60,435 nt of DNA from Pseudomonadota bacterium (GCA_027487795.1 JAIYCX010000047.1:1-60435); one strand, 5' to 3'. Numbered from the stretch's first letter, positions 17,950-27,699 are shown. Notes: a model not told the origin generated them from the letters alone. Numbers and translations are program-made.

Positions 17950-18318
17950 TTATAATACCTCTGGAGCTAGAGAAATAATCTTCATAAATTCTTTACCTCT
18001 TAGCTCTCTTGCTACTGGGCCGAAAATACGATTTCCTATAGGCTCCTTAGCATTGTTAATGAGAACTGCAGAGTTTACATCAAATCTTATGTAGGAGCCG
18101 TCAGCTCTAGCTATTTCCTTAGCTGTTCTAACTACAACAGCCTTGTGAACATCACCTTTCTTAACTTTAGCGTTAGGAATAGCTTCTTTTATTGCGACAA
18201 CAATAATATCACCTACTGTTGCATATCTCTTTTTGGAACCGCCAAGAACCTTAATACACATTACGCGTCTGGCTCCGGAGTTGTCTGCAACATCTAATAA
18301 TGTTTGCTGCTGAATCAT
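17950..18318 (-). CDS. rplN: 50S ribosomal protein L14
   Basis: L14 lies at the subunit interface next to L19. The 122-residue protein has [41 protein letters not shown], and a C-terminus [23 protein letters not shown], all canonical. The length is exactly that of most bacterial L14 proteins. Confidence 0.98.
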   Translation of the reverse strand: MIQQQTLLDVADNSGARRVMCIKVLGGSKKRYATVGDIIVVAIKEAIPNAKVKKGDVHKAVVVRTAKEIARADGSYIRFDVNSAVLINNAKEPIGNRIFGPVARELRGKEFMKIISLAPEVL

Positions 18319-18399
18319 ATAATCCCTAAATCTTTTACAATACTTCTAAATAATAAACTTTTAACAATACTACGTCTAAAATAATTTAAATCTTCTAAA

Positions 18400-18711
18400 T
18401 TACGCTGCCTTCTCAGTAATCTTAGATAGTCTCCATCTTTTCTTTCTGCTTAGCGGTCTAGTTTCTTTAATTATAACTTTATCACCAATGTTACACTCAT
18501 TGTTTTCATCATGAGCCATGTACTTACAGGTCTCTTGTATGTATTTCCCGTACTGAGCATGCTTCTTGAAAGTCTTAACAGAGACTACAATTGTTTTATC
18601 TCCCTTGTTACTTACAACTAAACCTTCTTGAACTTTACTAAGTCCTCTATCGCTCTGACTACTATCACTGTGACTGCCGGCTGTTTCTGTTTTTGCTGTT
18701 TCTGGAGACAT
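18400..18711 (-). CDS. rpsQ: 30S ribosomal protein S17
   Basis: S17 is a primary 16S rRNA-binding protein with an OB fold. The core from [22 protein letters not shown] through [22 protein letters not shown] is standard. An extra N-terminal stretch of about 28 residues rich in Ser, Thr, Glu and Asp precedes the core. It lies between rpmC and rplN. Confidence 0.96.
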   Translation of the reverse strand: MSPETAKTETAGSHSDSSQSDRGLSKVQEGLVVSNKGDKTIVVSVKTFKKHAQYGKYIQETCKYMAHDENNECNIGDKVIIKETRPLSRKKRWRLSKITEKAA

Positions 18712-18782
18712 ATTTTCCTGTTTAACTTTTCGTGCCCGTTAATCTATATTACTTTTAATTTATATTAGTAGTGATCTTATTA

Positions 18783-19010
18783 TTATAAAGCTTCTGTTTT
18801 AGCCTGACCTAGGATGCGTAATTCAGTTTCCGCAGTCTTCAATCTAGCAATTCTCTTTTTTAAAGTTGGTATCTCAGACGACTTAGGGATACCAGAAACA
18901 CTTTTTCTGAAAGTTAAATTCAGAAGTTCTCTTCCAGCCTTCTTAAGCTCTTCTTTAAGAGCTGCATTATCTAGCTCTCTAAACTTTTTTATTTCTTCTT
19001 TAGATTTCAT
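18783..19010 (-). CDS. rpmC: 50S ribosomal protein L29
   Basis: L29 is a two-helix protein at the peptide exit tunnel. The sequence LDNAALKEELKKAGRELLNLTFRKSVSG followed by a basic second helix ending ARLKTAETELRILGQ matches the family. It has 75 residues, and the gene order rplP-rpmC-rpsQ is conserved. Confidence 0.95.
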   Translation of the reverse strand: MKSKEEIKKFRELDNAALKEELKKAGRELLNLTFRKSVSGIPKSSEIPTLKKRIARLKTAETELRILGQAKTEAL

Positions 19011-19071
19011 TCAAAACTCGCTCTCTTATTATAGCTATTATTTCTAGCTCTTTTAATCTTTATAAAGTTTA

Positions 19072-19500
19072 TTAAAGTATAGTATTAGAACTTCTTGACA
19101 CAAACTTCGTCTTAACTGGAAGCTTCGCAGCAGCTAACTCAAGAGCTTCCTTAGCAGTTGCTTCATCAACTCCCTTGATCTCATACATTATTCTGCCAGC
19201 TCTAACTTCTGCTACCCAATACTCAGGAGATCCCTTACCTTTACCCATACGAACTTCGGCAGGCTTTTTAGTAAGTGGCTTATCTGGGAATATTCTGATC
19301 CAGATACGGCCTCCTCTCTTAAGTCTTCTATTCATTGCAACTCTCGCTGCTTCAATCTGTCTATTAGTTATCCAATGACCTTCTAATGACATTAGGCCAT
19401 AGTCACCGAAAGCGACTGTTGTACCTCTGCTCTCTAAACCATAGAGCCTTGAGGACTGTTTCATTTGTTTTCTGTGTAGAACTCTTTTTGGTGATAGCAT
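19072..19500 (-). CDS. rplP: 50S ribosomal protein L16
   Basis: L16 organises the A-site tRNA region of the 50S subunit. The motifs are [14 protein letters not shown], the block [25 protein letters not shown], the segment [27 protein letters not shown], and the C-terminal [16 protein letters not shown]. The length of 142 residues is slightly above the usual 136. Confidence 0.97.
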   Translation of the reverse strand: MLSPKRVLHRKQMKQSSRLYGLESRGTTVAFGDYGLMSLEGHWITNRQIEAARVAMNRRLKRGGRIWIRIFPDKPLTKKPAEVRMGKGKGSPEYWVAEVRAGRIMYEIKGVDEATAKEALELAAAKLPVKTKFVSRSSNTIL

Positions 19501-19626
19501 TACTTATTATCTTCCATTAAATCTAAAAATTTTTCGAACTATATATTAAAACTGTGTGCTAATACAACACTCCCAGCAATAATATTTAATTTTCCCTAAT
19601 TAATTTTCCCAAATTAATTTTTAAAA

Positions 19627-20274
19627 CTAATTTTGCGGCGCGTCTATTTCCTCAACTAACTCACCCATGAACACCCAGCACTTAACTCCTATGATACCAT
19701 AAGTAGTTAAAGCCTCTGAAAATCCATACTGAATTTTAGCTCTTAAAGTATGAAGAGGAACTCTTCCTTCTCTTGACCACTCAGTTCTTGCGATATCCGC
19801 TCCACCAAGTCTTCCAGAAACAGCTACCTTAACTCCTTCAGCACCCATTCTCATAGCTTTTTGAATAGCATCTTTCATAGCTCTTCTAAAAGCAACTCTT
19901 CTTACTAATTGATTAGCTACGTTTTCAGAAATTAATTGCGCATCTAAATCTGGCTTTCTGATTTCAATAGGGTTCAGAGCAACATCTCTACCAACTATCT
20001 TCTTAAGCTCATTTCTTAAATCTTCTATGTTCTTGCCGTCTCTTCCGATAACAAGTCCAGGTCTAGCAGTTCTGATGTTGATTCTTACTCTAGAAGCAGC
20101 TCTTTCAATAACAACACTTGAAACTCCAGCACCAGCAAGTTTCTTAGTAACATATTCTCTAAGAACAAAATCTTGCTTTAATTGTTCAGCATATCCCTTT
20201 CCACGGTACCAACGAGAGTTCCATGTTTCTGTTATGCCTAATCTGAATCCAAATGGATGTACTTTCTGACCCAT
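19627..20274 (-). CDS. rpsC: 30S ribosomal protein S3
   Basis: S3 helps form the mRNA entry tunnel and has helicase activity. The protein (215 residues) begins MGQKVHPFGFRLGITETWNSRWY, holds the KH domain with PGLVIGRDGKNIEDLRNEL, and has the C-terminal domain RRAMKDAIQKAMRMGAEGVKV followed by GRLGGADIARTEWSREGRVPLHTLRA. A 126-bp AT-rich gap separates it from rplP. Confidence 0.97.
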   Translation of the reverse strand: MGQKVHPFGFRLGITETWNSRWYRGKGYAEQLKQDFVLREYVTKKLAGAGVSSVVIERAASRVRINIRTARPGLVIGRDGKNIEDLRNELKKIVGRDVALNPIEIRKPDLDAQLISENVANQLVRRVAFRRAMKDAIQKAMRMGAEGVKVAVSGRLGGADIARTEWSREGRVPLHTLRAKIQYGFSEALTTYGIIGVKCWVFMGELVEEIDAPQN

Positions 20275-20334
20275 AATTTATTTACCTAAATATACTGACC
20301 TAAATCTTTAAAACTATAATTATTTAATTAACTG

Positions 20335-20691
20335 CTACTTCTTCTCGTCTAGAACTACTGTAATAGTACTTGATCTTCTAATTATCGGAGAAGCGGAACC
20401 TCTAGCTCTTGGCATTGATCTACCAAGTCTTCTAGCTTCATTTACCCAAGCTCCCTTAATAACTAACTCATCAATATCTATGTTACTGTGAAGATCCTTA
20501 GCGTTTGCGACCGCAGAAAGTAATAACTTCTCAAGTATTGGTGCAGTTTTCTTAGGTGACGTAGCAAGTACATCTAAAGCATACTGAACCTTTTTACCTC
20601 TGATCAAATCGATAACTAATCTAGCTTTTCTAGGTGAAACCCTAAAATTAGTTAGCACTGCCTTTGATAAGTAGCCTTCTTCCAAATTCAT
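20335..20691 (-). CDS. rplV: 50S ribosomal protein L22
   Basis: L22 lines the exit tunnel and is a site of macrolide resistance mutations. The family features RVSPRKARLVIDLIRGKKVQYAL, the AVANAKDLH helix, and the beta-hairpin signature RRLGRSMPRARGSASPIIRRSSTITVVL are present in 118 residues. The gene order rpsS-rplV-rpsC is conserved. Confidence 0.97.
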   Translation of the reverse strand: MNLEEGYLSKAVLTNFRVSPRKARLVIDLIRGKKVQYALDVLATSPKKTAPILEKLLLSAVANAKDLHSNIDIDELVIKGAWVNEARRLGRSMPRARGSASPIIRRSSTITVVLDEKK

Positions 20692-20756
20692 TTTAAATCC
20701 TTGTAGATCTTTAAATTATATTTAATCTTAATTCTTATCTTGTTATTTCTTACGGC

Positions 20757-21020
20757 TTATTTCTCACCCGCATGCTTACCAAAGGTTCTAGTAGCTGCAA
20801 ATTCACCAAGCTTATGCCCAACCATATTTTCACTTACGAAAACTGGTAAAAACTTTCTTCCGTTGTGAACAGCGAATGTAAGTCCTACCATATCAGGAGA
20901 AACTGTAGATCTTCTAGACCATGTCTTAATAGGCCCCTTGTGAGATCCTTCTTTTGCTCTCTTAACCCACTTTAGTAGACTAAGATCTATAAAAGGTCCT
21001 TTCTTTACCGAACGTGCCAT
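20757..21020 (-). CDS. rpsS: 30S ribosomal protein S19
   Basis: S19 pairs with S13 in the 30S head. The 87-residue sequence has [43 protein letters not shown] and the end [21 protein letters not shown], all hallmark positions. It follows rplB by 55 bp. Confidence 0.97.
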   Translation of the reverse strand: MARSVKKGPFIDLSLLKWVKRAKEGSHKGPIKTWSRRSTVSPDMVGLTFAVHNGRKFLPVFVSENMVGHKLGEFAATRTFGKHAGEK

Positions 21021-21075
21021 ATTTTAACTCTCCCTCTAAACTCTCTCAAAAATCTTTACTATATTTTTCTTTTAG

Positions 21076-21897
21076 TTACTTTCTTCTCTTAACAATAAAC
21101 TTTCCAGTTCTCTTGTTAGTTCTAGTCTTTTTACCCTTAGCTAATGTACCCCAAGGACTGACTGGATGACGACCACCAGAAGTTTTACCTTCACCACCAC
21201 CATGTGGGTGATCCACTGGATTCATCGCAACCCCTCTTACCTTTGGTCTTCTACCAAGCCATCTAGTAACACCAGCCTTACCTCTTGAAATATTTGAATG
21301 GTCAGAATTACCAACCTTTCCAATAGTAGCCATACAAGTAACAAGTATTAATCTTTGTTCACCTGAAGGTAATCTTAACTGTGCATACTTTCCAGTCTTA
21401 CCCATTAACTGAGCACTTCCACCAGCAGTTCTAGCCATCTTAGCTCCGCCGCCTGGTCTTAGTTCTATGCAGTGAATGAATTCACCAACTGGTATTTCAG
21501 ATAATGGTAATGCATTACCAAGTTTAATATCAGACTTTGTTCCTGAAACGATTTTCATGCCAGGAGTTAAACCATCTGGAGCGATGATGTATCTCTTCTC
21601 GCCGTCAGCATAATTTAAAAGTGCAATTCTAGATGTTCTATTTGGATCATACTCTATACCTACTACAGTAGCTGGTATTCCAAATTTATCTCTTTTAAAA
21701 TCGATGATTCGGTATTGTCTTTTATGACCACCACCCCTTCTTCTCATAGTAATTCTACCATGAGCATTTCTACCATCAATTCTATTCTTCTTTGCTAGAA
21801 GAGATTTTTCTGGTGTGCTTTTTGTGATCTCACTAAAATCAAGTGCAATTTTATGCCTTTGAGTAGGTGTAATCGGTCTGAATGTTTTTAGTCCCAT
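21076..21897 (-). CDS. rplB: 50S ribosomal protein L2
   Basis: L2 is needed for subunit association and peptidyl transfer. The motifs are [19 protein letters not shown], the SH3-like domain block with [18 protein letters not shown], and the near-invariant [20 protein letters not shown], including the His residue implicated near the peptidyl transferase centre. The 273-residue length is standard. Confidence 0.98.
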   Translation of the reverse strand: MGLKTFRPITPTQRHKIALDFSEITKSTPEKSLLAKKNRIDGRNAHGRITMRRRGGGHKRQYRIIDFKRDKFGIPATVVGIEYDPNRTSRIALLNYADGEKRYIIAPDGLTPGMKIVSGTKSDIKLGNALPLSEIPVGEFIHCIELRPGGGAKMARTAGGSAQLMGKTGKYAQLRLPSGEQRLILVTCMATIGKVGNSDHSNISRGKAGVTRWLGRRPKVRGVAMNPVDHPHGGGEGKTSGGRHPVSPWGTLAKGKKTRTNKRTGKFIVKRRK

Positions 21898-21914
21898 AAT
21901 GCTCTAAACTAACT

Positions 21915-22226
21915 CTATAGCCCTTCAATAATATCAAGAGAGCTTCCCTCTTTAAGAGTGACATAAGCTTTCTTCCATGAACCCTTTCTAGAAAGAAGTT
22001 CTGATCCTTTTCTCTTCTTCTTTCCACCAACGCAAGTTAAAGTCCTTACAGACCCAACCTTAACATCGAATACTTCTTCAACAGCTTTCTTAATCTCGAT
22101 CTTGTTAGCCCTAGGGTTAACTTCGAAAACTATTCCTTTTGTAGATCCGCCGACACCTGAAGCTTTTTCAGTAAGCCTTGGAGCTATCAATATTTTATAT
22201 GCTGTATCTTTAATGCTTGAAGACAT
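21915..22226 (-). CDS. rplW: 50S ribosomal protein L23
   Basis: L23 is the docking site for SRP and trigger factor at the tunnel exit. The sequence KILIAPRLTEKASGV, the strand VFEVNPRANKIEIKKAVEEVFDVKV and the RTLTCVGGKKKR loop match the family. The length is 103 residues, and the gene lies 17 bp upstream of rplB. Confidence 0.96.
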   Translation of the reverse strand: MSSSIKDTAYKILIAPRLTEKASGVGGSTKGIVFEVNPRANKIEIKKAVEEVFDVKVGSVRTLTCVGGKKKRKGSELLSRKGSWKKAYVTLKEGSSLDIIEGL

Positions 22227-22269
22227 ATTTACCTAAATTTCTTCTAAATATTTTCTATTATTATAAACT

Positions 22270-22905
22270 TTATGAAACAAATCTGCTTTCAAATTCCTTA
22301 AGACCTTCTTCTGTAAAAACAACATAGTCAGAGTTAACAACATCGTAAGTATTAACACCTACAGCTGTTAAAGGCTTAACTTTCTCTAAATTTCTTGTGC
22401 TTAATACTGAAGCGCTATCGCTTTCACCTACAACTACAAGAGTCTTTTTTCCAGACATACCAAGTGCTGTAAGAGTGCTTAATGCATCTTGAGTTTTTGG
22501 AGCAGTTAATCCAAAGCTTGTTAAAGCAACACATCTGCCTTCACTTACTCTAGAACTAAGAGCACCACATAAAACTTTTGCTTTAAATTTTTTATTTAAT
22601 GAGAACTCATAACTTCTAACCTTTGGTCCGTGAGCAACTCCACCACCAACCCAGATAGCTGATGTATTAGAACCAGATCTTGCCTTACCCATTCCCTTTT
22701 GCTTCCAAGGCTTCTTTCCACCACCGCTTACTTCTGCTCTAGTCTTAGTCTTGTGAGTACCAGCTCTCCACTTTGCTCTCTGCCATCTGATAACTTCGTG
22801 TATAAGACCTGGTCTTACTCTTACGCCGAATATTTCAGAACTAACTTCTTTAGTTCCAACTTCAGCTCCTGTCTTATCAAATAATTTTATATTTAAACTT
22901 TCCAT
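22270..22905 (-). CDS. rplD: 50S ribosomal protein L4
   Basis: L4 reaches into the exit tunnel and, in some bacteria, represses the S10 operon. The long basic loop WRAGTHKTKTRAEVSGGGKK then PWKQKGMGKARSGSNTSAIW is clear, and a Rossmann-like second half follows. It has 211 residues. No distinct L4-responsive hairpin was identified upstream of rpsJ. Confidence 0.97.
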   Translation of the reverse strand: MESLNIKLFDKTGAEVGTKEVSSEIFGVRVRPGLIHEVIRWQRAKWRAGTHKTKTRAEVSGGGKKPWKQKGMGKARSGSNTSAIWVGGGVAHGPKVRSYEFSLNKKFKAKVLCGALSSRVSEGRCVALTSFGLTAPKTQDALSTLTALGMSGKKTLVVVGESDSASVLSTRNLEKVKPLTAVGVNTYDVVNSDYVVFTEEGLKEFESRFVS

Positions 22906-22956
22906 ACTGTACTAGCTTGTCCTGACTTATTTTCTTAACTTATTTCTATATACCGC

Positions 22957-23619
22957 TTAAGCTGCCTTTGCAGTTCTAAGCTTTACAGCTGATCTTACAA
23001 ATATAGTAGAATCATTTGCACCTGGAATACCACCCTTGATCAAGATCATATTCTTTTCAGGTATGATATCAACGATAACTACACTTTGAACTTGAACAGT
23101 CTCTGCACCCATGTGCCCTGGCATTCTCTTATTTTTGAATACTCTTCCTGGGAACTTTCTATTACCGATAGATCCTACGTGACGGAAGTACTCATGAGTA
23201 CCGTGAGTTTGTGTTTGAGCACCTTTCATATTGTGCTTTTTAATTACACCTTGGAATCCCTTACCAAGAGAAGTTCCAACAACATCTACTTTTTGACCCT
23301 TAGTAAATAAACCATCAAGAACAATCTCTTGACCAACAGTAAACTCTTGTCCTAGAAAATATTTATCTGTTCTGATTTCTCTTAGCTTCTTAGGAAATCC
23401 CTTTTCAGCTTTACTTAAGTGACCAACTTGAGCCTTGTTAAGTCTTTGCACTAACTGAGTACCTAGACCAACTTGAACAGCGCTATAGCCATCAGTTTTT
23501 TCTGTCTTAACTTGGTAAACCACATTAGGAGACATTTCTATCGCCGTAACTGGAACAAACTCACCAGCGTCTGTAAACATCTGGGTCATTCCAACTTTTC
23601 TTCCGTACATGCCGTTCAT
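22957..23619 (-). CDS. rplC: 50S ribosomal protein L3
   Basis: L3 binds the 3' end of 23S rRNA near the peptidyl transferase centre. The start MNGMYGRKVGMTQMFTDAGE, the block VDVVGTSLGKGFQGVIKKH, the loop YFRHVGSIGNRKFPGRVFKNKRMPGHMG and the C-terminal IIPEKNMILIKGGIPGAN identify it. It has 220 residues. It lies 58 bp after rpsJ. Confidence 0.97.
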   Translation of the reverse strand: MNGMYGRKVGMTQMFTDAGEFVPVTAIEMSPNVVYQVKTEKTDGYSAVQVGLGTQLVQRLNKAQVGHLSKAEKGFPKKLREIRTDKYFLGQEFTVGQEIVLDGLFTKGQKVDVVGTSLGKGFQGVIKKHNMKGAQTQTHGTHEYFRHVGSIGNRKFPGRVFKNKRMPGHMGAETVQVQSVVIVDIIPEKNMILIKGGIPGANDSTIFVRSAVKLRTAKAA

Positions 23620-23677
23620 AACTTTTTCCGTACTTTATTTTTACGTAGCCTAAATAACTAATCTAAAATCTTAATAA

Positions 23678-23989
23678 TTAAAGTTTAATTTCAACTTCTA
23701 TCCCCGCTGAAAGCTCTAGCTTACCTAGATCATCAATCGTTTGCGGAGTTGGTTCTAATATATCTATAAGTCTTTTGTGAGATCTAATTTCGAACTGATC
23801 TCTAGACTTTTTATCAACGTGAGGAGATCTGTTTACTGTGAAACGTTCAATTTTTGTTGGTAAAGGAATTGGACCAGCAACTTTTCCGCCAGTTCTTCTA
23901 ACAGCTTGAACAATTTCTTGTACGGCAGCATCAACTACCTTATGGTCGTAACCACATAATCTAATTCTTATTCGCTGACTGCCTATCAT
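23678..23989 (-). CDS. rpsJ: 30S ribosomal protein S10
   Basis: S10 is in the 30S head and doubles as transcription antitermination factor NusE. The 103-residue sequence has [50 protein letters not shown] and [10 protein letters not shown], all diagnostic. It is the first gene of the superoperon. No tuf or fus gene precedes it in this window. Confidence 0.97.
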   Translation of the reverse strand: MIGSQRIRIRLCGYDHKVVDAAVQEIVQAVRRTGGKVAGPIPLPTKIERFTVNRSPHVDKKSRDQFEIRSHKRLIDILEPTPQTIDDLGKLELSAGIEVEIKL

Positions 23990-24397
23990 AATATACCTTC
24001 TAAGTCCCTATTCTAATTAACTTTAACTAAGTGGTTAATCAGTAATTCTAAAAAAAGATCTTCTATATCCTTATATTTATGCGCTATGAATTAAAGATAA
24101 ACAATAAATCTAGAGCACTAAATATCCCCTTGGGCGGGCGTGTATACCAAGAGAGAATAATTAAATCTAGTCTGTTTAGGTTTTTTTTTGCAATAAAGTT
24201 ATAAAATACAACAATCTTCACGAAAATTAGCTAGGAATTAGCAAAAAAGTATTCCGTAACGCAAAAATCTAAAAGCTGAATCTGAAAAGTTAAGACTCAG
24301 AAGGCTCAAAAAATAAAATAAACTGTTAAGTCAAAAATATACTATATATAATAGTATATTTAAATTCCCTAACTGCGTTAATTATCTAGATAACCCA
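23990..24397. other. Divergent intergenic region before rpsJ and the oxidoreductase
   Basis: This 408-bp stretch holds no gene that I can support. It must contain the promoter(s) of the ribosomal superoperon on the minus strand. A weak candidate is TTGCAA (24192-24187) with TAGATT 18 bases further on. Near 24335-24361 there is an AT-only hairpin (AAATATACTAT then ATAGTATATTT) just upstream of the plus-strand gene. No tRNA or structured RNA is evident by eye. Confidence 0.4.
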
Positions 24398-25531
24398 ATG
24401 AAAGCATTATATTTTTCTTCTCACGGCGGCCCAGAACAACTAATTTTTGGAGACTACCCAAATAATGCCCTATTAGGTACTAATGCCCTATTAGGTACCA
24501 GCCTCTTTTCAAATCCCCCACCTAAAGGCTATGTAACTGTAAAGATTAAATATTCCTCGATAAACCACCTAGACTTATGGGTATTAAAAGGCTGGAAAGG
24601 CCTAAATCTAAAACTACCGCATATTGGAGGCGCAGACTGCGTAGGTAATATTGCTGAAATTAACCCAGAAGATACTACCCTTCTTAAAAACTTAAATTTC
24701 GAACTAAACACTGCTGTTACCTGTAATCCAGGATTTTTATCAGAATCAGAGGGCACACAAAAATACAATACGAATAAAGAAGAAAACTTCATCTCACTCG
24801 GTCGAGAAGAACTAAGTAAACGCTATCAAATACTAGGCGAATCCGCCTTAGGTACATTTGCAGAAAAAATAATAGTGCCAATATCCAGTATTAGAAAAGT
24901 TGAGGATAAACATCTCACCCCAGAAGTTGCAGCAAGTCTACTTGTCGGACTTACCAGCTATCGCATGCTAGTAGAACGAGCGAAACTTGTCGCAGGTGAA
25001 ACAGTTCTAATAGTTGGCGCTGGAGGTGGTGTAAATTCCTTTACAATTAAACTAGCAAAATTCTTAGGTGCAAATGTCATCGCACTCACTAGTAGTGAAG
25101 AAAAAGAAAAGCAGGCAATATTACTAGGTGCCGATTATACGATAGATTATACAAAAGATTTAAAATGGTCCGATACTGTTAAACAAATCACAAACGGCTT
25201 TGGTAGCGAGATAGTCATAGACAACGTCGGAGAAAAAACGATAAACCAGTCCCTTAGAGCTGCCTCAATTGAAGGTCGAATTATAACAGTAGGAAATACC
25301 AGCGGTCATAAGCTAGAAATAGATAACAGAATAATTTTCACCAAACAGCTCTCCCTTATAGGCTCAACCATGGGATCGTTCAAAACTTTTGATAAAATTT
25401 TAGAATTAATTACAAAAGAAAATATTACTAGTCTTGTCCATGAAGTACTCCCCTTAGAACAAGGGCGGAAAGGATATGAAATTCTAGAAAAAGGTAGCCA
25501 GTTTGGGAAAGTTGTTTTTAGTAATATTTAG
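24398..25531 (+). CDS. MDR-family (zinc-type/quinone) oxidoreductase
   Basis: This is a 377-residue medium-chain dehydrogenase/reductase, probably NAD(P)H-dependent, with unknown substrate. It has the N-terminal GroES-like domain (VTVKIKYSSINHLDLWVLKG and PHIGGADCVGNI) and a Rossmann domain with VLIVGAGGGVNSFTIKLAK, a small variant of the GxGxxG motif. In zinc members the structural zinc loop has four Cys. Here the matching region (about 115-150, NPGFLSESEGTQKYN and following) has lost them. A perfect 18-bp tandem duplication near the start repeats six codons (ALLGTN). It stands alone. Confidence 0.85.
   Translation: MKALYFSSHGGPEQLIFGDYPNNALLGTNALLGTSLFSNPPPKGYVTVKIKYSSINHLDLWVLKGWKGLNLKLPHIGGADCVGNIAEINPEDTTLLKNLNFELNTAVTCNPGFLSESEGTQKYNTNKEENFISLGREELSKRYQILGESALGTFAEKIIVPISSIRKVEDKHLTPEVAASLLVGLTSYRMLVERAKLVAGETVLIVGAGGGVNSFTIKLAKFLGANVIALTSSEEKEKQAILLGADYTIDYTKDLKWSDTVKQITNGFGSEIVIDNVGEKTINQSLRAASIEGRIITVGNTSGHKLEIDNRIIFTKQLSLIGSTMGSFKTFDKILELITKENITSLVHEVLPLEQGRKGYEILEKGSQFGKVVFSNI
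24463..24498 (+). repeat. 18-bp perfect tandem duplication in coding sequence
   Basis: The sequence TAATGCCCTATTAGGTAC occurs twice in direct succession and adds six residues to a surface-like position of the oxidoreductase before the PPPKGYVTV strand. It keeps the reading frame and looks recent. Confidence 0.95.
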
Positions 25532-25577
25532 AGGGAAATAGACTTGAACGATTGCCTAATCTCCCTAACCAATTCAC

Positions 25578-26108
25578 CTAATTTCTAGAATATTTTAAAT
25601 TATGAATTTCGCTCATCGCCTGTTGCTCAGTAACAAATAGCATCTCAAAACTACCATCTTGTTTTCCATCTGCTATTGCATATTCACCAATTTGTCCTAA
25701 GGAACCAAATATCGCTGCCCCAACTACGTTTGAATCTCTTGGCCCTAATATAGAGTAATATGTTTTCCCACCTTCAAGCATCTGAGTTCTTGTATAATCT
25801 CCAGTAGAACCCCAATAATCTACATTAAAAGAAGTATTTCCAGGATTCATATCTTGATAGAAAAATCCATTATTCGGTAGTCTGCCCAGTAACATGCCAT
25901 TTGCTTTTATTCGTATATCAGCAGCAGAATAAATTACAGTAGCTGGTCTTAAGAAGTATACTCTAGATAAATTATTAAGAACTTGGGAAATAGAAGGTGC
26001 TATTTCTAAATACCTTGGACCACTAGCGCTACAAGCACAAATAAATACAAGTAAAAGTATACTTACTAGTATCTGCAAACTTTTCTCTAATATTTTTATA
26101 TTCTTCAT
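25578..26108 (-). CDS. Lipoprotein with DUF2846-like domain
   Basis: The 176-residue protein starts with a basic n-region and a hydrophobic core that ends in a lipobox (FICAC followed by SAS), so it is probably lipid-anchored. The mature part has RVYFLRPATVIYSAADIRIKANGMLLGRLPNNGFFYQDMNPG, resembling DUF2846 lipoproteins, which have one beta-rich domain of unknown role. It stands alone, convergent with the upstream oxidoreductase gene (46-bp gap). Confidence 0.8.
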   Translation of the reverse strand: MKNIKILEKSLQILVSILLLVFICACSASGPRYLEIAPSISQVLNNLSRVYFLRPATVIYSAADIRIKANGMLLGRLPNNGFFYQDMNPGNTSFNVDYWGSTGDYTRTQMLEGGKTYYSILGPRDSNVVGAAIFGSLGQIGEYAIADGKQDGSFEMLFVTEQQAMSEIHNLKYSRN

Positions 26109-26307
26109 ATATTTTATTTAAATTAACATTTCTAAATTAACCCCTACCAGGTAGCTCCTTTAGTAATCGCTAAAAATATTTAAAATTTTCAATGAAGTTT
26201 TAATTTTCTTACAATATTTAGAAAAAAATAAGGTTATAAGACAGAAAAGAAGCCGAATCCGTATAGAAAACTTGTATTTGAGATTTTTTAGTCTATCTTA
26301 AATAGAA

Positions 26308-26330
26308 AGAGCCCGTAATAAACAGGCTCT
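26308..26330 (-). terminator. Probable terminator of the 287-residue gene
   Basis: A 6-bp stem (AGAGCC/GGCTCT) with an 11-base loop is followed on the minus strand by TTTCTATTT. It lies 35 bp after the stop of the gene at 26365-27228. Confidence 0.55.
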
Positions 26331-26364
26331 AAAATGTGATGAGGATATGATTCAGAACCTCATC

Positions 26365-27228
26365 TTAGACCCAAAAAACATCCAGACATTCTGCATACCA
26401 TAAAACCAGATCATCAACAGCATTCTGGTCCTCATTTGTAATAGCACTTCTTGCGGTACAACCAATTCTACTTCTTATCTGCGGAGGAATAGTTTCGAAT
26501 TCTATAAGCCAAAGTTGAATGAAATCATTTGTCATTGACAAATATTCCGACTCACCTGACTCTAATAATTGAAATAATTTTGAGAATTCATTAACTTTTC
26601 GATCCTTTAAAATCTCCTCAAATTTAAGAAAAGTTCTAGCTCCAGTACCAGACAATTCAAAAATAAGTTTTTTCGAATTCAATAAAATTCTCTTAGTCCT
26701 CTCTAGGCTAGGATTCTCCTGTAAAAAAATTATTACTGAAATTATAATCTGAAGCACTTTAACTCCAGGATAGACCTGTTTGTAAAAATCTTCGATAGTA
26801 GTAACTTCTCGCTCTGAAGGATAAACCGCTTGCACATCCTTTATTATGTTCTTCCTACATTCATCCAAACTTGGCTTTAATCTTACAACAGCTTTAAATG
26901 CACACATTGTAGTACCGAGAACAAAATCAGAGATGAGATCAAGTAAAGTTACTAAATCCAAATCAGAAATAGATTTTGCAATACCCACTATGGGAATTGG
27001 TGAGAATACCTCCTCATGTTCAAAATGAAGTCCTGCTACCCCTGAATATTTTCGTCGCCATTCAAGGATGCGATTAGAAATCTTCTCAATAAGTGTAACC
27101 GTGCCTGACTTGTTCTTAAGCATAGACTCAAGAACTACATCACGTTTTATTTTCCCACTAGCAACTAGTTCAGGCTTATAATAAGGACATAGATCTCTAA
27201 AGTACTGAAAAACAGACTCCCATGCCAT
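26365..27228 (-). CDS. Hypothetical protein, 287 residues
   Basis: I do not recognise this protein. It is soluble-looking, mostly helical, with one amphipathic to hydrophobic stretch near residues 150-170 (VKVLQIIISVIIFLQ) and no signal peptide. The ATG at 27228 has a strong GGGAGG ribosome binding site. The leader GGTTTTTTTCGAGGGAGG resembles that of the unknown gene at 35353-35895, which suggests shared control or common origin. It is flanked by strong hairpins and reads divergently from the gene at 27700. Confidence 0.6.
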   Translation of the reverse strand: MAWESVFQYFRDLCPYYKPELVASGKIKRDVVLESMLKNKSGTVTLIEKISNRILEWRRKYSGVAGLHFEHEEVFSPIPIVGIAKSISDLDLVTLLDLISDFVLGTTMCAFKAVVRLKPSLDECRKNIIKDVQAVYPSEREVTTIEDFYKQVYPGVKVLQIIISVIIFLQENPSLERTKRILLNSKKLIFELSGTGARTFLKFEEILKDRKVNEFSKLFQLLESGESEYLSMTNDFIQLWLIEFETIPPQIRSRIGCTARSAITNEDQNAVDDLVLWYAECLDVFWV

Positions 27229-27455
27229 AATAACCTCCCTCGAAAAAAACCTTACTTCCCTCTACACTCTCCAAGATTAACATAAAATAAATTAATCACA
27301 AGTTCATCAGATCTTAAGGCTATGCTTGTATTTACTAGAGGATTGATTTTTGTATCTGTATAATTTAAGAAAAGTATATATAAAAAATAATGTTTAAAGC
27401 GTTTAAATATACTTTTTCATACATTTTCAAACTCCATCTGGGTAGAAAAACTTTT

Positions 27456-27493
27456 ACTACTATCTCAAAAGCCCAAGCTTTTAAGATAGTAGT
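27456..27493. other. Hairpin in the divergent intergenic region
   Basis: ACTACTATCT...AAGC-CCAA-GCTT...GATAGTAGT forms a long, nearly perfect stem with a 4-base loop. The gap 27229-27699 between the two unknown genes holds no gene; it contains this hairpin and a second one at 27536-27585. The right arm overlaps a 16-base sequence that recurs inverted after the next gene. Confidence 0.75.
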
Positions 27494-27501
27494 GCATAAT
27501 T
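27486..27501 (+). repeat. 16-bp inverted repeat flanking an unknown gene (left)
   Basis: ATAGTAGTGCATAATT here is the exact reverse complement of 28695-28710. The pair brackets the gene at 27700-28641 at about 1.2 kb spacing and may mark a mobile or recombining cassette, or be chance similarity of two terminator-linked sequences. Confidence 0.7.
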
Positions 27502-27535
27502 TATTTCAAGGTTTAATAATTACCATCAACTCATC

Positions 27536-27585
27536 AGGAAGAACATTGAGCGCATAAAATATTTTATGTCATCAATGCTCTTCCT
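27536..27585. other. Long hairpin upstream of the 313-residue gene
   Basis: The arms AGGAAG/CTTCCT, CATTGA/TCAATG and the self-complementary CATAAAATATTTTATG form a 50-base hairpin with two small internal loops. It lies in the leader of the gene starting at 27700 and could be a terminator-like or regulatory structure. Confidence 0.7.
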
Positions 27586-27699
27586 AGTTGGAAGATGGTA
27601 CTAAATGGTGCTTCAATTCACCTAAGTGGTTTACACATAAGGTTTAAAGCCAAATTGAATTCGTTTTTTGAGACTATCAGTCTTGAAAGGGTTTTTGCT

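Noticed and set aside
23990..24397. tRNA or structured RNA upstream of the ribosomal cluster
   Set aside because: No cloverleaf pattern or conserved TTCGA loop could be found by eye on either strand.
27595..27699. N-terminal extension of the 313-residue gene
   Set aside because: The GGAAG directly abuts the ATG with no spacing, the segment follows a hairpin, and a good ribosome binding site precedes the later ATG at 27700.
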